Below are positions 34,857 to 40,370 of a DNA stretch of 40,370 bases, one piece after another. The translations under genes and the position numbers were made by a program. Every line of letters begins with the position of its first letter. Positions within the stretch are counted from its first letter, which is position 1. This stretch comes from Xenococcaceae cyanobacterium MO_167.B27. GTDB lineage: Bacteria; Cyanobacteriota; Cyanobacteriia; Cyanobacteriales; Xenococcaceae. The notes under the pieces are model-generated. The model was not told the DNA's origin. It saw nothing but the letters and a program-made list of their open reading frames with translations, and searched no databases. The stretch covers positions 1 through 40,370 of the forward strand of contig JASJCP010000047.1 in assembly GCA_030065935.1 (NCBI GenBank), given 5' to 3'.

Positions 34857-35357
34857 TTATTTTCTTTTTTTTGCAAACCAGTCTTGTAGCTGTCTGCGAC
34901 ATTGAGACTCTTGAACTCCTGCTATGACTTTTGGGGAATGATTGGAAGCGGAGCTATGGGGAAGATTAATAGCAGTATAAATTGCACCTGTTTTTGGGTC
35001 ATCTGTTCCATATACCAGTAGGGAGATTCTGGCTTGAATAATTGCACCAGCACACATGGGACAGGGTTCGAGAGTTACATAAAGGGTACAATCATCTAGA
35101 TGCCAATTGTTTTTTTTCTGGTTTGCTTGACGGATGGCGAGTATTTCTGCGTGAGCGGTAGCATCTTGGGTTTGTTCTTTGCTGTTGGCTGCTGCTGCTA
35201 GTAATTTACCTGATTTATCCGTAATTATTGCGCCTACGGGTACATCTCCCCTGTTTCCTGCTTCTTCTGCTAAGGCGATCGCTTGTTCTATCCAATATTT
35301 ATGAGTTAGATAAGCATTGTAATCTAAATGGGATAGGGATTTATCATTTAATACCAT
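34857..35357 (-). CDS. tadA: tRNA-specific adenosine deaminase TadA
   Basis: TadA converts A34 to inosine in tRNA-Arg(ACG), an essential decoding step. The 166-aa protein has the zinc cytidine-deaminase signature: H69-A70-E71 (ATAHAEILAIRQ) with Glu71 as proton shuttle, and PCPMCAGAI (Cys99, Cys102). VPVGAIITDKSGKLL and YGTDDPKTGAI are typical of TadA. The only usable start is ATG 35355-35357, which gives an N-terminal extension of about 20 residues. A heptamer array lies just upstream. Confidence 0.94.
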   Translation of the reverse strand: MVLNDKSLSHLDYNAYLTHKYWIEQAIALAEEAGNRGDVPVGAIITDKSGKLLAAAANSKEQTQDATAHAEILAIRQANQKKNNWHLDDCTLYVTLEPCPMCAGAIIQARISLLVYGTDDPKTGAIYTAINLPHSSASNHSPKVIAGVQESQCRRQLQDWFAKKRK

Positions 35358-35370
35358 TTTTAGTTAAATT

Positions 35371-35398
35371 TGTTAGTTGTTAGTTGTTAGTTGTTAGT
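35371..35398. repeat. Heptamer tandem repeat (TGTTAGT)x4
   Basis: Four exact tandem copies of TGTTAGT plus a degenerate fifth. It lies between tadA and the tetR promoter. Confidence 0.88.
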
Positions 35399-35427
35399 TG
35401 TTAATTGCTACTGGCGGTGATAATTCC

Positions 35428-35481
35428 TTGACAACTATACTGTCTGGACGGTAAAGTTATTTGAGATACCGTCTGGACGGT
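35428..35481 (+). promoter_or_regulatory. tetR-P450 promoter with two operators
   Basis: A consensus -35 TTGACA is at 35428-35433, with a weaker -10 (TAAAGT, 35452-35457). Two copies of a 14-bp palindrome follow: ACTGTCTGGACGGT (35439-35452, one mismatch) and ACCGTCTGGACGGT (35468-35481, perfect), 29 bases apart. The first fills the spacer between the promoter boxes, so a bound TetR dimer would block RNA polymerase. These are the likely autoregulatory operators of the TetR protein encoded just downstream. Confidence 0.8.
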
Positions 35482-35507
35482 TAGTAAGTTAAGTTGGTCG
35501 GAAGTAT

Positions 35508-36080
35508 ATGGCAGAAAAAAAAGATAACAAGAAAACTAAATTATTGAAAGCAGCGAGTCAGGTTGTGCGATCACGAGGTGCTTCTCAACTGACACTAGAA
35601 GCAGTGGCGAAGCAAGCAGAAGTGAGCAAGGGAGGTTTGCTTTACCACTATCGCAGCAAAAAAGCCCTCATAGAAGGGATGATTGCTCATATGCTGGCTA
35701 GCTTCTCAGAAGAGATAGAAAGTCAAATAAAGGAAAACAAACATCCGAGTGCATGGCTAGAAGCCTTTGTCAAACTAAGCTTCGATCCGAACCTATCAAA
35801 TTTAGAAGAAAGTGCAGCCCTAGTGGCAGCGATCGCCAATGACCCTGAATTGCTACTACCAATACGGGAGCAATACAAAGCTTGGCAAGAAGCTACCGAA
35901 GCAAGTGGTTTAGCTCCAGCAATAGCAACCATAGTGCGCTTGGCTGCTGACGGACTATGGTACAACGAACTATTCGATATATCTCCACTAACTGCCGAAA
36001 GACGAGCAGAAGTCTTAGAAACACTCTTAAAAATCATTAAGGAGAGCGAAAATGACTGCCAAGATTGCGCCGAAAGCTAA
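35508..36080 (+). CDS. TetR/AcrR family repressor
   Basis: The 190-aa regulator has an N-terminal helix-turn-helix (LTLEAVAKQAEVSKGGLLYHYRSKKAL, about 24-50; recognition helix around SKGGLLYHY) and a helical C-terminal ligand/dimer domain (LEAFVKLSFDPNL, ESAALVAAIANDPELLLPI) of the TetR_C type found in YcdC/CgmR-like regulators. It overlaps the P450 gene by 29 bases, so the two are translationally coupled. The twin palindromes upstream fit autorepression that is relieved by a substrate or product of the P450. The start is ATG 35508 after GGTCGGAAG. Confidence 0.92.
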   Translation: MAEKKDNKKTKLLKAASQVVRSRGASQLTLEAVAKQAEVSKGGLLYHYRSKKALIEGMIAHMLASFSEEIESQIKENKHPSAWLEAFVKLSFDPNLSNLEESAALVAAIANDPELLLPIREQYKAWQEATEASGLAPAIATIVRLAADGLWYNELFDISPLTAERRAEVLETLLKIIKESENDCQDCAES

Positions 36081-37470
36081 AGAAATACCCCTACTGGGGA
36101 GTTTAATTTCACTGTTGAAAAATCCCCTTAATTATCTGATGGAAATTTCACGCGCTCGCTCCGCGCTCGCTTCGCGAGACCGCGTTGGAATTGTTCATTT
36201 TACAGTCCCTAACTCGAACTTGTATCTGGTACTACAGCCTGACATAGTACGTGAAGTCTTAGTTGATAAAGTAGCTGAATTTCCCAAAGCCAAACAGGAA
36301 GTAGCAATCTTAGGGCGGAATCTTGGAGAAGGGCTAATTGCAGTCAATGGAGCAAAACACAAACAACAACGCAAATTATCACAGCCTGCTTTTCACGCCA
36401 AACGCATTGAAACCTACGCTCAGACTATCATCGATTATGCAGCCGAAATGATACAAGACTGGAAGGCTGAAGATGTGCGCGATCTGAGTCAGGAAATGTA
36501 TCAATTGACTCTGTATATAGTTTCTAAAACCCTATTGGGCGCAGATAAGTCTGAGATGATGAGTTCAGCAAAATCTGTGGCTGTTGCGATCAAGATGATA
36601 CAAGAAGTTACTGATTCTGACTATGACAACCCACTACTAAATCTATTCAGTTGGATTCGGGAGCATCCAAGTCAACGAGGCAAACAAGCAAGAGCAGTGC
36701 TAGATGAGACAATTCTCAAACTGGTTGCAAAACGGCGATCTATAACTGACTCTTCAGGGCAAATGCAGGATAAGGGGGATCTGCTTTCGATGTTGCTGCT
36801 GGCGAAAGATGAAGATAACAGCCACTTAAGTGACGATGAGGTGTTGGGGATGCTTCTCAACTTGTTTATCGCTGGACACGAAACTACCTCTAACGCCCTC
36901 ACCTGGACCTGGTATTTACTGTCTTTACATCGAGAGGTAGAAGACAAATTTCAGGCAGAAATAGATACAGTTTTAGGGGAGCGTTTGCCAACAGTAGCAG
37001 ATTTAAAGCAGCTAAACTATACACAAATGATTGTTAAAGAGAGTTTACGTCTTTTTCCTCCTGTATGGGCTTTGAGTGCTCGCGAGGCGATCAAGGATAC
37101 AAACATTGGCGGATACTTTATTCCCAAAGGAGGTCAAATTTGGATTGTACCTTACGTGCTTCATCATCGCCCAGAATTGTTTGATTCTCCAGAAAAGTTC
37201 GATCCTGAAAGGTTTGACCCCGCAAGAGTTGAGGAAATTCCTCGTTATGCCTATATTCCTTTTGGTGCTGGCAATCGTATTTGTATTGGCAATTCTTTCG
37301 CCATGATGGAAGCAACACTTATTTTAGCTACGGTGGCGAGGAAATTTCGCTTTGAGCTAATGCCAGAACAAGTTGTTGTCCCCAATCCCCAAATTACAAT
37401 GTCGTCCAAGTATGGAATGCGGATGTGTCTTAAAGCCAGAAATAATAGCGATCGCACGTCTGTTAAATAA
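36052..37470 (+). CDS. Cytochrome P450
   Basis: The 472-aa soluble haem monooxygenase carries all key motifs: I-helix AGHETTS (274-280), K-helix ExxR (Glu330-Arg333), the PERF-type meander (FDPERFDP) and haem loop FGAGNRICIG with ligand Cys411. It resembles the CYP110-like/CYP102-haem type common in cyanobacteria, which hydroxylate fatty acids, alkanes or terpenoids. AAGGAGAG precedes its ATG inside the tetR 3' end. Near residues 34-44 a GC-rich palindromic repeat (36151-36185) adds an extra peptide (RARSALASRDR) where related proteins have a short REYGD-like turn. The reading frame stays open. Substrate unknown. Confidence 0.94.
   Translation: MTAKIAPKAKEIPLLGSLISLLKNPLNYLMEISRARSALASRDRVGIVHFTVPNSNLYLVLQPDIVREVLVDKVAEFPKAKQEVAILGRNLGEGLIAVNGAKHKQQRKLSQPAFHAKRIETYAQTIIDYAAEMIQDWKAEDVRDLSQEMYQLTLYIVSKTLLGADKSEMMSSAKSVAVAIKMIQEVTDSDYDNPLLNLFSWIREHPSQRGKQARAVLDETILKLVAKRRSITDSSGQMQDKGDLLSMLLLAKDEDNSHLSDDEVLGMLLNLFIAGHETTSNALTWTWYLLSLHREVEDKFQAEIDTVLGERLPTVADLKQLNYTQMIVKESLRLFPPVWALSAREAIKDTNIGGYFIPKGGQIWIVPYVLHHRPELFDSPEKFDPERFDPARVEEIPRYAYIPFGAGNRICIGNSFAMMEATLILATVARKFRFELMPEQVVVPNPQITMSSKYGMRMCLKARNNSDRTSVK
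36151..36185. repeat. GC-rich repeat inside the P450 gene
   Basis: The sequence contains GCGCTCGC twice (GCGCTCGCTCC, GCGCTCGCTTC) and then GCGAGACCGCG, giving a self-complementary GCTCGCTTCGCGAGAC-like hairpin. Its GC-rich composition contrasts with the gene. Related fragments (GTCGCTTCGCGA) occur at about 491-503. It is in frame and lengthens the protein by roughly eight residues. Confidence 0.65.
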
Positions 37471-37498
37471 TCAGGAACTATATAGATAACTTCTATAG

Positions 37499-38734
37499 CT
37501 ACTTATTGTGCTTATTATCAATTTGTTCTTGCCAAGTATCTAATAGGTTTTGTACTGTTTTTGTCCAACTATATTTGTCTCGAATACTTAATCTTCCCTG
37601 TGTTCCCATTTGATAACGTAAAGTAGAATCTTCTACAAGAAGTTTTAGTTTGTTAACAAAATCCTCACTGTTTCTAGGGTGATATAAGAAGCCATTAACT
37701 CCATCTTGGATATTTTCTACTACACCTCCAGCATTGGGAGCGAGAACAGGAATACCAGAAGCAAGGGCTTCTAAAATAGTTAATCCTCTAGTTTCTTTTT
37801 CTGATGTAGTGACGTGAATATCGCTATTAGCTAAGATAGCAGGGATATCAGCAGGGTCGATTCTGCCAAATAAATGAAAATGGGGTGTAAACTTACTAAG
37901 AGTTGTTGCTATTTTATTTCTACTTTCTCCATCTCCCACAATTAGAAAAGCAATTTTTTCTACATTAATAGCTTGAAAAATTTTCTCTAGGTTATTTAAA
38001 GTAAAATCCCAGCCTTTATCGGGAGTAAGACGACCGAGAAAAACTAGCTTAACTTTATTTTCTAAATTAGGAAGTTGATATTTATTAGTAAAAAATTTTT
38101 CTTGCTTAAGACTAGGAGTAAATTTATTTTGTTCAAATCCTAATAAGTTACGATATAGGGTATTTTTAATTCCTAATTGAATAATTTTTTCTTGGGTAAC
38201 TGTGCTGGAAACTAGGGTAACATCGTAAGAGTTATAAACCCGTAGTATGAGTTTCTTGATAAACCAATATAAAACAGCAAAAAGAGGAGCAGGAAGCGGG
38301 AAAAAGTCTTCTAAATATTCTAAGAAATTAGTTCTGAAAAATCCCACACAAGGAATATTATGTTTTTTGGCAAATTTGACTGCTGGTAATTGCCAAAATC
38401 CTAGATACACTCTTTCTGGTTCATCTACATGAATAATATCTGGTTGAAATTGCTCTAGTTCTCGAATTAATTTGTTGTAAGCATAAAAAGCAACATTGGT
38501 TTCAAATTCCACAAAAAAAGGAGTACTAGCTAAGTTAATAACTTTCACTCCTGGTAGAATTTCTCCTGTATATTCTTGCCAGTTAGCATAGATATGAGCT
38601 AGAGAACGATAGTCGGGACAAAATAGCAATACTTGATGTCCCCACTGACTCAGTTTTTTGAGACGATAAAACCCACTAACTGTTACCCCATCAATTACAG
38701 GTAAAAAACCAGATGCAATAATGGCAATTTTCAT
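37499..38734 (-). CDS. GT4 family glycosyltransferase
   Basis: The 411-aa retaining glycosyltransferase has a GT-B fold. The N-terminal domain starts MKIAIIASGFLPVIDGVTVSG, with IIHVDEPERVYLGFW and VGFFRTNFLEY. The C-terminal domain has LVFLGRLTPDKGWDF, HLFGRIDPADIPAIL and the EX7E donor site (SEKETRGLTILEALASGIPVLA). Two hydrophobic stretches (PLPAPLFAVLYWFIKKLIL) could dip into the membrane. Cyanobacterial candidates are the digalactosyldiacylglycerol synthase DgdA (also called KtrE, required for Ktr K+ uptake) or another lipid/polysaccharide transferase. The lipid-synthase idea is an inference from the general look and is not secure. It converges on the P450 gene. Confidence 0.88.
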   Translation of the reverse strand: MKIAIIASGFLPVIDGVTVSGFYRLKKLSQWGHQVLLFCPDYRSLAHIYANWQEYTGEILPGVKVINLASTPFFVEFETNVAFYAYNKLIRELEQFQPDIIHVDEPERVYLGFWQLPAVKFAKKHNIPCVGFFRTNFLEYLEDFFPLPAPLFAVLYWFIKKLILRVYNSYDVTLVSSTVTQEKIIQLGIKNTLYRNLLGFEQNKFTPSLKQEKFFTNKYQLPNLENKVKLVFLGRLTPDKGWDFTLNNLEKIFQAINVEKIAFLIVGDGESRNKIATTLSKFTPHFHLFGRIDPADIPAILANSDIHVTTSEKETRGLTILEALASGIPVLAPNAGGVVENIQDGVNGFLYHPRNSEDFVNKLKLLVEDSTLRYQMGTQGRLSIRDKYSWTKTVQNLLDTWQEQIDNKHNK

Positions 38735-38856
38735 GAGACAGATTGACTGAATTTAACAAGGCTTAAATTATAAAGCCCCACTATAGAATAAGCAATAATA
38801 GCTACTCTTTTGGTAGAATTTACTGTGAAAAAAAGACTCGAGCTTAAACAGAATTT

Positions 38857-39345
38857 ATGTTAGTAGCTACCTCTTTTGTCATCGCTTTTGTTTTTGCTAG
38901 CTTTCTGGAATATTGGCTGCATCGATTAATGCACCTTTGGTCTTGGTTTGGTCAAAGTTTTACCTCTCACTACACTCATCATGCTGGGAATAAAGCTTTA
39001 GGCGTGCTATGGGAATTTAGAAATTACTGTGGAGCAGTGCCAATTATCCTTCCTACATTTTTCATTTCTCAATCAGTAGGTATAGCAGCTGTGCTTGGGG
39101 CTTTAACCTATGCAGCTTTTGCATCCTATGCCCATCAAATACAGCACGATAGCCCAACTAAGTGTTTCTGGATGAAGATGCCAGTCCATTACATTCACCA
39201 CAAGCACAATCAGTGGCATCATAATTTTGGCATAGCTGTAGATTGGTGGGATTATATATTTGGAACTTACAAATTGGTAGAATGGCCCACTGAGGAAGAG
39301 CTAAATCAACCAGAAATAAGTCTTTTGCAGCTCAAGTGGTGGTAA
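38857..39345 (+). CDS. Fatty acid hydroxylase / sterol desaturase family protein
   Basis: The 162-aa membrane protein of the di-iron hydroxylase superfamily starts with a helix (LVATSFVIAFVFASFLEYW). Histidine boxes are visible: HRLMH (22-26 region), HYTHH, HQIQH, HYIHHKH and WHHNFG. A second hydrophobic hairpin (AVPIILPTFFISQSVGIAAVLGALTYAAF) lies between them. It would oxygenate a lipid or carotenoid chain. It is short next to sterol desaturases (about 250-300 aa) but has all ligand clusters, so it is probably a complete compact form. Substrate unknown. Confidence 0.88.
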   Translation: MLVATSFVIAFVFASFLEYWLHRLMHLWSWFGQSFTSHYTHHAGNKALGVLWEFRNYCGAVPIILPTFFISQSVGIAAVLGALTYAAFASYAHQIQHDSPTKCFWMKMPVHYIHHKHNQWHHNFGIAVDWWDYIFGTYKLVEWPTEEELNQPEISLLQLKWW

Positions 39346-39421
39346 TGAAGATAATATAGAGCAGTGTTGTCCTTGGGCGAATCAATTGTATCAGTAATTG
39401 AATTTTATTCTGCCCAGCTAC

Positions 39422-40213
39422 TTAATTAACCTTCAAAATTGATAATAACCAAGAAAGCAATCCAGGCAGATGGCGTTTGAGCCAAACAGCTAATTTACCG
39501 TAACCTGTCAGGATAACTTCCCTTTTTCTTCTAGAGATCGCTTGGACAATTTGTTGGGCAGTTTCTGTAGTGGACATAAGCATCCATGAAGGAATTTGCT
39601 CCTTTTTTGGGGTTTTCGGGTTTTGTAGCTTTGCTAAACGGGATTCTGTTGCTACAAATCCCGGACAAATGTGTATGACAGATATTCCATAAGGCGCAAG
39701 TTCTGACGATAAAGACTCCCATAAGGCTCTGAGTGCAAATTTGCTCATAACATAGGGTGAAACTCCAGGAAGAATTACATAACCATTAACGCTGCCAATG
39801 ATCGCTAATCTTCCTTTAGTTTGCTTGAGATCATCTAAAGTTGCGTAAATTGTGCGGAGAACACCAAATACATTTGTTTCCCATTGGCGTCGGTAGTCAT
39901 CGACAGTAAGGTCTGACAAATTTCCCTTAACACCAAAACCAGCATTGGCGATCGCTATTTCGATCTTACCGAACTTACTATGAGCAAGATTTACTGCTTT
40001 TTCAATATCTCCTTCCTTTGTTACATCACCAGGGACAGCCAGTACTTGTTGACCGCTAGGATCGATTTCTGCTGCTATGGCTGCTAATTTTTCAGCCCTT
40101 CTAGCAAGCAAAACCAGCTTTACATTTTGTTGGGCAAGTTCGCGCGCCAAAGCTGCGCCAATGCCAGAGGACGCTCCTGTAATTAGTGCTACCCGATCTT
40201 GTAAGTTGTCCAT
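39422..40213 (-). CDS. Short-chain dehydrogenase/reductase (SDR)
   Basis: The 263-aa classical SDR has the cofactor motif GASSGIGAALA (14-24). The basic residues after strand 2 (LARRAEKL) suggest NADPH preference. It also has the NAG motif (IANAGFGV), the catalytic Ser in IIGSVNGYV, and YVMSKFALRA with the YxxxK pair. The C-terminal basic-hydrophobic tail (LAVWLKRHLPGLLSWLLSIL) looks like a membrane-associating helix, typical of SDRs acting on lipids. It faces the fatty-acid-hydroxylase gene convergently. The substrate is unknown, with a lipid or retinoid-like alcohol the first guess. Confidence 0.92.
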   Translation of the reverse strand: MDNLQDRVALITGASSGIGAALARELAQQNVKLVLLARRAEKLAAIAAEIDPSGQQVLAVPGDVTKEGDIEKAVNLAHSKFGKIEIAIANAGFGVKGNLSDLTVDDYRRQWETNVFGVLRTIYATLDDLKQTKGRLAIIGSVNGYVILPGVSPYVMSKFALRALWESLSSELAPYGISVIHICPGFVATESRLAKLQNPKTPKKEQIPSWMLMSTTETAQQIVQAISRRKREVILTGYGKLAVWLKRHLPGLLSWLLSILKVN

Positions 40214-40231
40214 AGCTTGTTTAACCTGATT

Positions 40232-40370
40232 TTGAACCTCCCTCGCGAGACACGAGGGATTCCCTTTTAGACTCTTATCTAGGCAATTGCCCCCGACAGA
40301 ACGCCATCACAGGGCAGTTTCTTGAACGAACAGCGAGTGGGGGAAAGCCGATCCGCTGTCTCTTGAATTC
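40232..40370 (-). mobile_element. Probable right end of another IS200/IS605 element (partial)
   Basis: On the minus strand GGGAATCCCTCG, a 7-base loop, CGAGGGAGGTTCAA (hairpin 40240-40258) mirrors the right end at 5553-5597 (GAATCCCTC...GAGGGAGTGTCAA). The 110 bases on its inner side contain no clear tnpB frame up to the window edge, so either the tnpB C-terminus is beyond it or only an end remains. Identity as an IS end rests on this similarity. It could instead be a terminator for a gene beyond the edge. Confidence 0.5.

Overview
The window is about 40 kb of a low-GC (AT-rich by eye) cyanobacterial chromosome. The HIP1 octamer GCGATCGC recurs (for example near 2034, 3459, 12906, 15190, 20731, 27438, 33457 and 37447). 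The gene content is also cyanobacterial: plant-type [2Fe-2S] ferredoxin, a BvdR-type biliverdin reductase, KtrAB, long TPR fusion proteins, heptamer tandem repeats and IS200/IS605 elements. A baeocytous or unicellular group is possible, but this is not resolved from sequence alone. I see no tRNA, rRNA or CRISPR array.

Layout. 1-3568: a 49-aa ORF, petF, bvdR and recF. 3569-6768: a mobile, scarred zone with an IS200/IS605 element (tnpA broken by an 80-bp palindrome-ended insert, tnpB looks intact), a membrane-anchored phage-type lysozyme, and a second diverged copy of the recF 3' end that is itself split by a small inverted-repeat element. 6769-11570: a tightly packed four-gene minus-strand operon that is the most unusual part of the window. 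In transcription order it encodes a DEDD exonuclease/DUF429/P-loop kinase fusion, a short PurZ-like adenylosuccinate synthetase with Ser in place of catalytic Asp13, a membrane-anchored dCTP-deaminase/dUTPase-fold protein lacking the deaminase glutamate, and a deoxynucleoside-kinase-like protein. Together they look like a dedicated deoxynucleotide modification or nucleotide-based defence system. 11896-16594: htpG with a clear terminator, then a HAMP-PAS histidine kinase.

16746-29039 (minus strand): hypX (aerobic CO-ligand synthesis for NiFe hydrogenase) with no other hydrogenase gene in the window, a THUMP rRNA methyltransferase, then a surface-modification cluster: two tandem TPR-sulfotransferases, a TPR-methyltransferase, a TPR-GT61 glycosyltransferase and a small RTX calcium-binding protein that could be their substrate or partner. 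A remnant of the methyltransferase gene start lies between the two sulfotransferase genes and marks how the tandem duplication arose. 29452-30093 is a four-copy array of about 150-bp repeats with conserved hairpins.

30212-40370: a GT2 glycosyltransferase, the K+ uptake pair ktrB-ktrA, a decayed ORF, a secreted hypothetical protein, tadA, an autoregulated tetR-P450 operon with two palindromic operators, a GT4 glycosyltransferase, a fatty-acid-hydroxylase family membrane protein, an SDR oxidoreductase, and what looks like the right end of another IS200/IS605 element at the window edge.
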